Assembly: GCA_036362985.1 (NCBI GenBank)
Contig: JAYGXS010000003.1
Location: forward strand, 81,172,403 to 81,236,402
Source of the DNA: Ligula intestinalis
Lineage: Eukaryota; Platyhelminthes; Cestoda; Diphyllobothriidea; Diphyllobothriidae
Reading direction: 5' to 3'
DNA length: 64,000 bases
Part shown: positions 1 to 10,199 of the stretch, piece by piece
Layout: every line of letters starts with the position of its first letter
Position numbering within the stretch: the first letter of the stretch is position 1
Notes under the pieces: generated by a model
What the model saw: the letters and a program-made list of their open reading frames with translations, nothing else
What the model was told of the DNA's origin: nothing
Database searches by the model: none
Translations under genes and position numbers: made by a program

Positions 1-499
1 TCAAATGTTTGTCCCATACATCGCAACCACTTCATCTCAATTACTTCCAGGGAACAGTGTTGTCACTTTTATTGGCTTTTCTTACTATTCAATATCAAAC
101 TGCATCCAAGCGGTACTCTAGGGATGAGCCGATCCTGATTAATCCGTCAGTCTACTAGCAGAAGGGAAGGTTTACAATTCCGGTAAGTATTTTGTTAGTC
201 AGTGGTTAGAAAGCACTGTTTTACATGCAGTTAGTGCGTGAGTAAAGAACAACACAGTTAAGTAAAACAGTCGAGCAGTTTAGAGTTACCTGAGGAGACT
301 GCGGTCGCGTGTCCGCAAGGATAACAGGGCCAAATGGTGGGGTTACAACAAAATATTCCATTAAACAAAGTCGCATGAAATGTAAAATGATCAAAGCGAA
401 GAAAGAGAGGTTTTCTGATGAGCATTTCATTTTAGCGGCTAACTGGCGCAGAACGTGATTGATATTCGTGTAAATATTGATCGGCCGCAAACATGCAAA

Positions 500-725
500 G
501 AAAGAGCCCTGATTAGTCATCTTTAGACCTGTGACCCCTCATCGTTGATTGGCTAATGACTATTTTAACTGCCTCTGCCTGCTGTCTCAAGCATCAATTT
601 GTCACTAGCGCAGAGAAAGAGCCCTGATAATTCATCTCCAGACTTGCGACTCTTTATCGTTGATTGGATAATGACCATTAGAACTGCCTCTTGTGCTGTT
701 GTCAAGTGTAACGTTGGACTCAAAA
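500..725 (+). repeat. Two-copy tandem repeat, 115-bp unit
   Basis: gaaagagccctgat begins at 500 and again at 615; the similarity continues through cgttgattgg and aactgcctct in both copies. Confidence 0.8.
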
Positions 726-2360
726 AACAATTGTTTTCGTTAGCTGATTAATTTCATTTTTCCATATGAGAAATTATCCCTTGCTTTAGTCTTATTTAAT
801 TTCTGAGGAGATTGGGTGCGCGAACTTCGGGCACATTCTACGGAATGTAACTTCTAAAAATCGATCTGAAAATTATTGAGAATATTTGAGCTGAAATCCA
901 TCAGATACTGCAGTGCAACGGCATAGATTCGCAAACTGCTCTCAGGCAGGTAATAGTATGCAACTACGTGTGGTATATAAATTCGTTATTGCTCTTACTT
1001 AACAGCGATCTTTTGATCAACCATTACCTTTACAAACTCATGCAAAAAATTGGTCTGCTTTGCTTAACACAGGAACGCTTTTTTAGGGCTCGCCCAGGTG
1101 GGGGTTCCGATTAAAATGAGTTTGCTAATATTGGAAAATGCAGCTGTTTTTCAATGTATGGTATGCAACAAAGCTATGCTACAGAGGACTCGCAACGGTA
1201 CTTCGTTGTAGCAGGTGGTGTGCTGGTATTTTTCAAAAGCACCTGAACAGCCCAGCTATTTGCGTATCATTGCAATTAACACTTTCAACTCTGTAAAGGT
1301 GACTTTCTGATGAGATTGCTGACCACAGAGCCTTCAGAATGTATTCACAGGCTGGAGTGCTAAATTTTAGGAAGACAAAAATGACAAGCGAACTCAGTAG
1401 AACCCATGAACTGGGAGTTTGGTATACTAGGTTACCTGTGGAATGTTGAAAAGGTGACCCCTCTTCTCATTCGCGCAGTCAGAAGGATAATACAGGATAA
1501 TAATAAAAAAGTTTTTTTTTCCAAAAAACCTATGACATAGTTTGGAAAATTGTTCAATGCAAATTAAACTTGAAGTAAAACAAGATTTTACTTGGTAATG
1601 CTTTATTGTGCATTTCACAAGTTTTCGTCAGCTTTTTGTTGGGTACGTGTGTAGAAAAGGCAAACTGCACGCTTTTTGCAACAGGTTAACACAGAGGGAC
1701 ATAATTAGCATTTTAAAGATGATGAAAAGGCATTTTAAATCGAGTCAATCATTGGATTTACCAGTCTGTATTCTATGAAATGTTTGAAGTTGGAAACTGT
1801 TCAGGTACATTTCGTAGCAGTATATGTAGCGGCATAACAAAGGGAGTTTGATGCATCTTATTATAGGTGCCACCTTTTTCCCACTGACTCAACGAATAGG
1901 CAACTGCCTAGATGCAAGCATCAATCGCCTAAATGAGAAAATGCATGTACACATGTGCATTAAAGTTGCATAAACCTATCATAATAGAGTAAACTATAAA
2001 GCTGCGTGTTTCTTTAGTCCAGGAAGCCGGGCTCATCAGTGTTGTACAGTGTGAAATGTTCATTTCGCCTTTTATTAGCGAATTGACTGATTAACTTCGA
2101 ATAACATCACAGAATAGGACGTCTTAATGTTACTTGACTTGCACAAAACCGTCTACAATTAACGAATAATCAAAATTAGATCAACAAACACCAAATGCAG
2201 TGTTTTTGATGGTGCATATTCCAGGGGCCAGGGGGACTCGTTCGGCACCTGAATCCCCACTCATTTAGCCAATTCGCTTCTAGAGATAAAATTTCAAAAC
2301 GCTTTTCCATACCTCTAGCTAGACACAGTTATGATATAGCTGTATCATGCTTAAAGCAAC
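726..2360. other. No supported feature
   Basis: AT-rich non-coding sequence downstream of the last recognised exon. No FN3 coding signal was seen on the minus strand. Confidence 0.5.
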
Positions 2361-2500
2361 GAGCCCGTGGTGCCGAGGTACAAGGGTAAACGCAATGACC
2401 AAAGGTCCTGGGTTCGAATCTAGGGGGTTCCAACGCTTGAGACTGGGTATAACGAGCTGATGATGGTTAACGAGTTAGAAATTGTCCTTGCGGTCTCCTT
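2361..2500 (+). mobile_element. tRNA-derived SINE
   Basis: The head has an A-box-like gtggtgccgagg and a B box ggttcgaatc (2411-2420). The body gactgggtataacgagctgatgatggttaacgag...gaaattgtc matches the other SINE bodies here. Confidence 0.6.
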
Positions 2501-3680
2501 TTGCTTCATCAGATGCATTTCAGCATCTTATCTTCATAGTCACTATGCGACTGCTCTAACTGTGAGCTCCTGGCGTAAAGGAGAACTTAATTGCTTCTCT
2601 TCTAGATCGGCGCAGCACCTATCTTCATATTTTATCACTACCTACACGCTGGCTGGTTCTGAATATAAAAACTGGTAGAGCTTGCCTTTTCGGATCAAGC
2701 GGTAAATGTGTCATTCAAGAGCCCCACCCCAATTTTAAGGATTGCCATCGACTCAATAAGGGTATGTTTAATTATTCATTGAGAGTAAACGCACTTTGAC
2801 TAATTCACTCCCTGATGATCTCAAAAAAACTCAGCAGGGACCAGATCCAGAACACCGGGAAGTTTCATCGAGGGTCCGGGAGGGGGGGGGGTAGCATCAA
2901 GGAGATTGGTCTTCGCGAAAAGCATGGGGAAAGAAAAAGGAGCAGAAGCCTTGGCGATCGCTATGCCCATAAGCATATCGCCCTAGACACTAAAATAGCG
3001 GTCTCTCTATCTCAATTCATCACCCATGCTCTGGTTGTTGGCCAACGAGCGGGCGGCCAGATCTCTCCGGGCAGATAGAACCCGACCATCGACACCCTTC
3101 GCAGGTGCGAATATACTCCACCCCCACCCACCACCCACGCATCTGCACAGTTGGCCCCGCAACGCAACATTCCTCCCCACCCACCCGCTCTCCCCCCGAC
3201 GATCTGAAGATGAGGGCCGGAGATAAGTGACCCAGGTTCGGGCTGAAAGCGCTGGTTGCAGCATATTTGTATCTCTCCAAAGACGGGCAGCAGCAGCTGC
3301 GGCAGTAATGAGTTTTACACGCTCGGTGAGATAAATATCGCAGAAAAATCATTTCGCTCGGCGTCCTTCGCAAACACGCGTGCGCTCGCTAGCTCTCTCT
3401 CGCGTCTCCTCCCGGCTCGCCACAGCCGCGTTCCTCTGAGTTTATCCCATAAGACAACCAGTGTGGCGACCAAACAATTAACTTCCAATCGACCACCATA
3501 CTGGTAAGCTGGCCTGTTCGATTCAGACGGCTGTTCAGGTCAGTTTTCAACCACCGTAAGAGGCGTTCCCGTATTCTGCGCGCTCTCTTTTTTGTTAGCG
3601 ACTTTAAAAGTTAATTAAGATTGTTAAAAAAGATACCGCGGCGAGCATACGCTTTCTTTGGATTAATTCTCACCAGACGT
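2501..3680. other. Non-coding, locally GC-rich
   Basis: 3040-3440 is rich in C and CpG with CCACCC runs and could be a small CpG-rich regulatory patch. No ORF there is convincing. Confidence 0.35.
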
Positions 3681-3901
3681 TTAGGCCAGGGCTGCAATGA
3701 GACTAAGGAGATTGGACACGCGAGCCAACTCTTGTCCAAAGAAATCTAAAGACATACCTTCCAGATTGATTAGGAGATAGCTCTGTAATTGCGAAATTGC
3801 CAGAGGGAGCGATTCCAAGGGATTTAAAATGTCTTGCAAGTCATTGGATATACCGTTGAGAGACTTCAGAAGCGATTGCAATCCAGTTATGCAAAACAGT
3901 T
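3681..3901 (-). CDS. Unidentified leucine-rich ORF, possible 3'-terminal exon
   Basis: The minus strand is open for about 80 codons ending in TAA at 3681. The product has a regular spacing of Leu/Ile (LLKSLNGISNDLQDIL, then LESLPLAISQLQSYLL) suggesting amphipathic helices, and ends SNLLSLIAALA. An AG with a weak pyrimidine tract lies at 3902-3903, so it could be a terminal exon. A GTAAGT at 3936-3941 would give a 40-bp micro-intron, but the upstream frame does not join cleanly. I recognise no family. Its protein-like composition is better than that of other ORFs nearby, but chance or an old repeat is possible. It is not an FN3 segment, so it is not a continuation of the receptor gene. Confidence 0.25.
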
Positions 3902-4139
3902 CTGTGTGCCCAAATGAATATCATAAGAGCGCCGCACTTACCATGGCCGCAAATTCAGCCACCCCCAGCTAATAAGCTTTGGGAGCGCCCAGTGTCTCTG
4001 CCAGCGCTGATCGAATAACTGCCTGCATTTTTGTTTCCTAGGCTCCCACCCCTGACAACCACACGTTTATTTTCGTCCCCGTATTGGTAGTAAGTAAACA
4101 TAGTAAAATATGCGGCTAATTTGAAAAAAAAAACCGCAT

Positions 4140-5010
4140 GACTGTCAGACCGAGTAAGAAAACAATGTTAGGTGTGGGCTCTGGTAGCAGGTGGTGTATG
4201 TTTGGGTGTGTGGCACGGAGGCTCAAGGTGTGCCAGCTGGGATTCAAGTTGTTGCCTCTCATCTCTTGCTGTGTTAAATTCCTTGTCAAGTATAGGCTCT
4301 GTGAGCAGATGTTGTTTGCCTGTGTGTGTGACATGGCTTGTTTTCGTTTATAGATATGCCAACTGACGCTGCCGAGGGACACGCCATCAGCTCAGTGTGT
4401 GTTGCCTGTGAGGTGGCTGATGGGTGAATCCGGGATTCAGGGGACGTGTGTGTCCACGGGCCAGGTCGTGCTGTGGCGCGCGTAGACGGATCTCCAGCAT
4501 TGGTAACCACTGTTCCCATCCAATCTCAGGCGACTGGTCAACTAGGCGGTGGCTTGCTGCTGGTGGTGGGGGATCGAGTGAGGTAGATCCTCGGTGCATT
4601 TATTTCCTCACTTTTATCAATCTGACACACTCGAATCTATCACGGGAAGCTAAACACCGTGGCTTGGGGAGCAGGGTTGCCAACTGATGGGATAGCTCGG
4701 ATAGCGCGGTCAGTCAAGTGTGCGTCTTTTGTTCGTGTAGTGGCTGACTGGGGGGGGGGGGGGGGGGAAGAGTCACGCTGCAATGGCACCTTCCTGATGT
4801 GATCTTTTTGGCGTTCCCGCGCGGGAGCCTACCTAGGTAGGTGTGCTCTTGGTACGTGTATTGGAGTGTTAACCGCGCCAGCCACTTGCGCCCTCTTCGG
4901 CCCTCTCGACTCTGTCTTGACAGGCTAATCTACTTTCACTTTACTCCAGCTGTAGTCCCCATGTCTGTCTTCAGCATACTGAAGTTTGTGGTGGATATCT
5001 TTGAGAGCAA
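4140..5010 (+). repeat. Long dispersed repeat, copy 1
   Basis: It shares ggccaggtcgtgctgtgg, aatggcaccttcctgatg, gttaaccgcgccagccactt and ctactttcactttactccagct with 39830-40475. It may be the non-coding part of a retroelement, since PLE sequence follows at 5860, but the link is not proven. Confidence 0.6.
4750..4767 (+). repeat. Poly-G tract (18 G)
   Basis: An uninterrupted run of G. Shorter G runs are at 2882-2891 and 57225-57236. Confidence 0.85.
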
Positions 5011-5859
5011 CCACCCAACTTTCCTGTGACACGGAAGGCGGGACAGTATATGTGCTGTGCTGACTCATTCTGCCTACACTCTGCCAGGGCTTACACCATG
5101 TCTAATCATCTACACCACGCGCTATCGGCCTTTCCCACGTTATCGACCCACTCGCCGCTGCATACGCACGTACGCTTAAAGGTAATCGATACTTCCACCT
5201 CATCTGATTGGTGGCAGCCAACAGATTACTCATCGTACAGCCAAAACTTGACACCTTCTCACTGTTTTGCACCTAAGTGGCTGGCTTTTTTACGCGGCGC
5301 TTGCAGTGGCTACGGTAAAGTTACTGAAGTTCAGAAAGGTTGCTCTAATTTCTTCCCTCTTGCCAGAGTAATGTTATGGAGAATCCTTCTGCTGCTGACA
5401 CAACTACTCGCGACCTGCGTGCCGGTTGCCGCCGGTTGCATTGGTCGTTGGTGGCACGCTCAGGTTCAGACTCAGTAGCCAGTCACCCGAGGGCTTTACT
5501 GCACATCCACTTCAAAAGGTCTGGATCAAGCATGGCGGCTTCGGGCAGCTGCATCTGATCCCACCTCCGGTTTTCTTGACTATGTCTTGACACCGAGCTT
5601 GGCTGGATGACCTAACACAGAGGATGTGGTAACGGCACCACAAGTCTACCTTGCCTGGACAACCACAACCATAACCTGTGGAGCACATGGTGGTCATGTT
5701 CAAAGTAGATCTTTAAATCGCCAAATAGTGATACAACATCGAAATAGCGACACCTTCGGAAGCGAATGGCCAGGAATGGCTATCCGAACAGCTTCTTCAG
5801 CCACTGCCTCCGTACGCATCCATGGAGAAAATAGGAACGACAGCCACTAAAGCTTTGGC

Positions 5860-6330
5860 ACCCTCTACCTTCTACTGTATCAGAAGCAACTGAACGTATC
5901 ACTGCAGAGCTCGGCGTGGGTATTGCTAATCGAACGTCAGCTATCATGCGTTCACGAGTCATGCAACTAAAAGAGCCACTGGAGGTATACGAGCAGTCTG
6001 GTGTCGTTTATCAGGCGCCATATCGCGACTGCTCTTGATATTATACAGAACAGACCGGGCGCGAGTTGCTCGTGAATAACGGAGCACAAATAGGCAGTGT
6101 GGAGAGGTGACCCACATTCTGCAAGAAGGCCATAAATTCGACATCTTGGGCACACGGATAATGGCCAGCGTTGCTAATAAGACGGGACGAGAACAACTGA
6201 GGGCTTGGGTATCAGACTCCAACTCAATCAACTGGCAGGTGGATAAACTGCCCGGTTATTTTGCCATCCGGGCTCGCAACCAGAAACCATGGCCCAGTTT
6301 CTGTCCAAGCACGCAGTCTGTCATGCCAAG
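5860..6330 (+). mobile_element. Penelope-like element fragment (linker plus GIY-YIG endonuclease)
   Basis: The plus strand reads ELGVGIANRTSAIMRSRVMQ, the linker that follows the PLE reverse transcriptase. It continues GVVYQAPYRDCS and YYTEQTGRELL, the degenerate GIY...YIG region. A TGA stop sits at 6036-6038. After a shift of frame it continues HILQEGHKFDILGTRIMA, NKTGREQLRAWVSDSNSINW and a V-D-LPGYFA segment, the typical end of the PLE endonuclease. This is a non-functional relic. The reverse transcriptase part upstream (5000-5860) is not recognisable. Confidence 0.75.
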
Positions 6331-7784
6331 GGCGCAATACATGGCGCCAAGATCGCACACCTAACTCCAAGGACGTGCACAGGAGAGACAAGATAAGATG
6401 GCGTTAGCATGGATGAATCACAAGTGCCACCCTTTCCCCTACCCCCTATTTAGGCGTAGCCAACGTTTGCTGCTCTCTCATTGGCCTCTCATGTCGAGCC
6501 GACATTACCGTTCCAGAGATCGCGTCTTCTTCGTCTTTATAAATGTAAAGGTCTGACGAGAACTTATCGAGAGCAAACGTTTGCTCAACACAATGAAATA
6601 TACTTTCGCTGGCTTAAGGCATTCGCAATCATATAATGTTTGTTTGTTGAGCAAAATCAAGCAACCCGGCCAGGCAGACAAAGGAATGGGAAACATGACA
6701 TTTATGTATGCAAACAAATGTATAGGGGATACAACTTCAGCCAGAGCATAACTGAAGGCGATGAACATACCCAAAACGCATGATTAAATATGCTCTTACA
6801 TGTAGAGAAACCATTTTCGTGAGACCTTCAACTGTAGTGGTGGTGGTTCGAGTATTCTGACTCCTTCTTCAAACACTTTCTTTGGTAATGAGTGGCTTTT
6901 GTCTACCCTAGCTCACAAGTAGAGTATTTATGTTCTTTTATTGGAACAGGTGTTTGAAGGCATTATGAGATAGGGTAGGGAGAAAATCCAATAAGGGGCG
7001 CGTTTGTTCTGCGAGTTTACACACCTGAAAATTGTCGGGATGCGTTTTTATCACCCCTCCCCCCTATTGGCCCTAATCACCATCGTAAATATCACCTCCA
7101 CCCCTTACCCTGGTAGCAGGACAACTAAAGACACTCAAAGCTAACTGGTGTTTGCCTATTGCGATTTAAAATTAGTCGAGGGTGGCAGTAAATGTGTCGA
7201 ACGAAGTGAAGATCACTCAGTTACCTCAAAAACCTCTTCAAACGAAGCACTTCACAGTCAGGTTGAGTGCGAGAGGCTAGCAGGCATGCGTAGAGAGAAT
7301 TCTGACGGACGTTCAGGACCTTAACAATGCGCATCCGAGGCTGTCTGGTCATCTTTTCTCACAAAAGAGATACGTGCATTCCCCAACAAAACCAGTCGAA
7401 GGTGAATAAAGGGACCAAGTCACCTAACGCCATGTCGCGATGTTGCGATGTCTCCGTCTCGCATAGCATGACTGCAATTATGACCATAATAGTGGACGAA
7501 ATTATTCAGGCAAAGGTTCGCATCCCAGGTATGTGAAAAGACTGAGGATAAGAATAAGCCGTGTCCATCGCCGAAACCATAGTTTTATTAGTCTGAGCTT
7601 TCGAACTCTTGCGGGATTCCATCGTCCATCGCCCTTCACCCGCATATGTTGCCCTGCGCAGGTACCGCCAGACTCACGGCCCTGGCGGTTAAGTGGTCTC
7701 CTTGCCGCCCTCCTTTACCCCTTTGACGGTTACTTGGCTCCTTCTCTAAATAAATGCTGCTTGTTTTCGTTGACGAATTTATCT

Positions 7785-7822
7785 CTGACGATAAACTGCC
7801 GCAAGATTTCGAAAGCTGAGTC
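7785..7822 (+). ncRNA. Possible degenerate hammerhead-like motif
   Basis: CTGACGA (7785-7791) and GAAA (7811-7814) with GTC (7820-7822) occur in order, followed by taataaaat and a (TTC)n tract. Stem I does not pair, and stem II is only about three pairs. I list it because its layout matches the other tails. Confidence 0.3.
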
Positions 7823-7854
7823 TAATAAAATATGATTCCGGTGATCGACACGAC

Positions 7855-7862
7855 TTCTCTTT

Positions 7863-7892
<30 letters not shown>
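7855..7892 (+). repeat. (TTC)n microsatellite
   Basis: About eleven TTC units close the retroelement-like tail at 7785-7850. Confidence 0.85.
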
Positions 7893-7893
<1 letters not shown>

Positions 7894-8456
7894 ATTGTTC
7901 AGGAAATCTGATATCCAACTAGCGACTCCTTTGAAATGCCATCCTACTGCTGTGGTGTTTCATACCGATTTTTGTTCTCAGGCATTCCAGGAGAGCATTC
8001 CGAAAGTACACATAGCCTGGCTGTCGCCGGAGATGCACAGTGCTGGATAGAATTCCGAAGCCGTTTTGTAGGCAACTGTCCACAGAAGCAATGTGAGCTC
8101 GACTGTTGCGAATGCACCCGCCAGTCACAAAATTCACAGACAAGTACCAGCCTAGTTTTCGGGGTGCTAAACCCTCTCTTCGGAGAGAATGTCATGCCGT
8201 GCATACTGCCCAGTTCGAGTCAACTTGATCCCTTGTTATATTTATGTGCAATCCTCAACCTGTTTTATCTGCAGTCTATGCAAACGCAAGAAAATTGGTC
8301 AAGGGTTTCAGCAAGAATGAAATGATCACTTCGCTTAAGTTAGCCCCCTTCATCCCTACCACGATATCAGATACCTAAATTTAAACTGTAGAGCTTAAGG
8401 GGCTTTTAATATTGCTTAACTTCTGCAATGATGACACCACAAACATTTAGAACAGT

Positions 8457-8468
8457 AAAGTTAGGCCT
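8457..8468 (+). repeat. Left target-site duplication
   Basis: The 12-mer aaagttaggcct is identical to 8925-8936 on the other side of the palindromic element. Confidence 0.7.
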
Positions 8469-8545
8469 ATACAAGCGAACATCCGTGTCATAGGAAGCAA
8501 TTGTAAAGAAGAAGAAGACTCGATCGCTAACACAATATGTTTATT

Positions 8546-8589
8546 CGCCTGACGTTTTGATATCCGTCGCGGATTCGTCATCAGAGACA
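8546..8589 (-). ncRNA. Hammerhead ribozyme motif with lost catalytic G12
   Basis: This is the mirror image of the 8841 motif. CTGATGA (8584 down to 8578), stem II and GTC (8553-8551) are preserved, but the GAAA box reads AAAA because position 8558 gives A instead of G on the minus strand. G12 is the general base of hammerhead catalysis, so this copy should not cleave. Confidence 0.65.
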
Positions 8590-8632
8590 TGAGTAGCAGA
8601 AAGGTTAAGTATGCACAGACGTTTGCAGTATT

Positions 8633-8732
8633 NNNNNNNNNNNNNNNNNNNNNNNNNNNNNNNNNNNNNNNNNNNNNNNNNNNNNNNNNNNNNNNNNNNN
8701 NNNNNNNNNNNNNNNNNNNNNNNNNNNNNNNN
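8633..8732. other. Assembly gap of exactly 100 N
   Basis: The 47 bp to the left (8586-8632) and to the right (8733-8779) are identical. This is what unmerged overlapping contig ends look like, so the true gap length is probably zero or negative. Confidence 0.9.
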
Positions 8733-8840
8733 GACATGAGTAGCAGAAAGGTTAAGTATGCACAGACGTTTGCAGTATTGAATGACTATGTCCTATAAAT
8801 ACTGCAAACGTCTGTGCATACTTAACCTTTCTGCTACTCA

Positions 8841-8884
8841 TGTCTCTGATGACGAATCCGCGACGGATATCGAAACGTCAGGCG
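8841..8884 (+). ncRNA. Type I hammerhead ribozyme motif, intact core
   Basis: The core boxes are CTGATGA (8846-8852), GAAA (8872-8875) and GTC (8877-8879). Stem II pairs 8854-8860 with 8864-8871 (one bulged A, loop CGA). Stem I pairs TGTCT (8841-8845) with AGGCG (8880-8884), including two G-U pairs. Stem III is only ACGT, so activity would favour a dimer pairing through that palindrome. One extra base (C8853) sits between A9 and stem II. Predicted cleavage is after C8879. Confidence 0.7.
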
Positions 8885-8924
8885 AATAAATATATTGTCC
8901 CAGCGATCGAGTCTTTTTCTTCTA

Positions 8925-8936
8925 AAAGTTAGGCCT
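8925..8936 (+). repeat. Right target-site duplication
   Basis: The 12-mer aaagttaggcct matches 8457-8468 exactly. Confidence 0.7.
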
Positions 8937-8979
8937 CCTAACGCGACGCGAACGAGCGACGACGGGGGAACCATTAACT

Positions 8980-9400
8980 TATTGTCGGACCCCTTCTCAT
9001 CCCCCACTTTGGTCCCTGATTATGACTGGTGTCTGACCTGAACGTCCCCTCCACCTTTTCTATTACTGACTGGATGCTTACACTTTTGGTCATTTCAAGG
9101 AAAGGTGTCCTTAGGGAATATGAGTAAGTTTATTCAGTAAATTTTGACACTGGATCCCCAGGTTGTCGTCAGACTTGAGAGTAGTTTACAAAGAACAGTT
9201 ATCATTTCAAAGCTCTGATACAGTTATAGAGTCATCTGAAGTGGGCGTTAATTGGGAGTAACAATTTCATTGCTTGGGATGCCTGCCTTTCAGTTTATAC
9301 TTTTGGTCACTCTACCCTCCACTATATTATTGTATTTGCCTGATGATGGATAATCGCAAACGTTCATTTGCCTAACGTGACTTAATGAAGGCTGGAAATA
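8980..9400 (+). repeat. Dispersed repeat family, copy a (interrupted)
   Basis: It shares accccttctcatcccc, cttacacttttggtca, ctaccctcc and the end block tgatgatggataatcg / gcctaacgtgactt with copies at 16680, 29700 and 63650. It is split by an insertion at 9093-9298. Confidence 0.6.
9082..9309. mobile_element. About 206-bp insertion bounded by 11-bp direct repeat
   Basis: acttttggtca occurs at 9082-9092 and 9299-9309. The uninterrupted relative at about 16790 has only one such site followed directly by ctaccctcc-like sequence. The insert (9093-9298) has no recognisable ends or coding part. Confidence 0.5.
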
Positions 9401-9553
9401 CTCAAGGTTAGGAATTTAACAGGGGAATGCTACATAGATTGCGAATATAATTTGAAACGAGAGATACACACAGTGGATCAAAAACGATTGGTAGAACAGG
9501 CACACGCAAGAAAGGACGGCATAAAGCCGAGGACCGTGAGCCAGAGTTACCAT

Positions 9554-9595
9554 TCTCTGAAGATGGTAGACGAGACAACTACCCGAAACGTCAGG
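9554..9595 (+). ncRNA. Hammerhead ribozyme motif of a second subfamily
   Basis: The core is CTGAAGA (9557-9563, allowed A at position 7), GAAA (9585-9588) and GTC (9590-9592). Stem II is five perfect pairs, GGTAG (9565-9569) with CTACC (9579-9583), and a 9-base loop. Stem I is short (TCT with AGG). CAGGC and aataaa follow, as in the other copies, then a T-rich tail. Confidence 0.65.
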
Positions 9596-10006
9596 CTTGT
9601 AATAAACCTCTCCCGATGAACGCTCCTCTTTTTTTCTGATAATTTTAAAGGTGTAATTATTGATGCTTATTGTTTACTTATGCTCGTTTAAAAAAAAAAA
9701 ACAATTTCACAGTAAGCAGAAGACCAGCTGCAAGGGGACTGGCTCCGGGTAAATAAAACGGAGCCTGGTATCAAAACAGCAGTAGGACTAGAAGGCGTCA
9801 AATATTTTGTCAGCCAGGCTGGAAAATGATTAGTTCCAGTGCAGACTATCGCACTGTTCTCGACTTTGGCGTAATTACACATCTCTGGCCCCAGAGAAGG
9901 CACCTTGCCCTAGGCTGTAATCAAACCAAGTGCAAGTCAGGAGGAGAGAGAAAAAAACCAAGCGTAAGCGTTTTACGACAACTTGCAACCTGGCATTTGT
10001 GCCTAC

Positions 10007-10199
10007 CTCCAGGTGTGACGATGATGGGAAACGCCTCGCTGACGGGGCCATCGCCTGCAGAATTAAAGGCGTTAACTTTGAGGAAGTAGGTGGCACCATA
10101 GCGGAGACCGCGCAGCGTGGCGTGACTCTGAGTAGTCTTCACCACCTCCCACCGGTCCAGTTGAGCCCGGAGTTGCATTGAGTAGTATAAATTGTAGCC
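10007..10199 (-). CDS. LAR-like receptor phosphatase, second half of FN3 domain 2
   Basis: The exon has 64 whole codons plus one base. It starts GYNLYYSMQLRAQLDRW and continues through LRGLRYGATYFLKVNA (the tyrosine corner) to FNSAGDGPVSEAF, the usual FN3 end. The acceptor is TTGTCTTTTAG; the donor is GGAG|GTAGGC. It starts in phase 0, matching the exon at 36395-36495, so the join reads EPNGKIL-GYNLYYS, as expected for LAR-family FN2. It ends in phase 1; the next exon was not found in the remaining 10 kb and is presumably below position 1. The start of this exon is also the edge of a decayed local tandem duplication (10140-11545). Base composition is richer in GC than the surrounding intron, as expected for constrained coding sequence. 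Confidence 0.85.

Larger units (their letters stand above)
8469..8924. mobile_element. Palindromic hammerhead-bearing element with 12-bp target duplication
   Basis: Arms of about 115 bp read as inverted copies of one PLE-type 3' end, from the head (tactgcaaacgtctgtgcat) through the hammerhead, CAGGCGAATAAA and the CAGCGATCGAGTC block. A spacer of about 18 bp (8780-8797) separates the arms. The 12-bp direct repeat aaagttaggcct at 8457-8468 and 8925-8936 is a good target-site duplication. The left side has an extra end segment (8469-8505) also seen inverted near 13210-13229, so the right end is truncated. No coding sequence is present. The element is non-autonomous, and its apparent length is inflated by the N gap. 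Confidence 0.75.

Noticed and set aside
3007..3507. Several ORFs on both strands around 3.0-3.5 kb
   Set aside because: They overlap one another in a GC-rich patch where stop codons are rare by composition; no domain signal.
7944..8325. Overlapping ORFs of 86 and 129 codons on opposite strands
   Set aside because: No motif, poor composition, and overlapping open frames on both strands suggest chance openness in repeat sequence.
9688..9903. Minus-strand ORF with a PSSPTAVLIP stretch as a possible next FN3 exon
   Set aside because: It lacks the FN3 tryptophan and tyrosine-corner motifs, and no acceptor fits the required phase.
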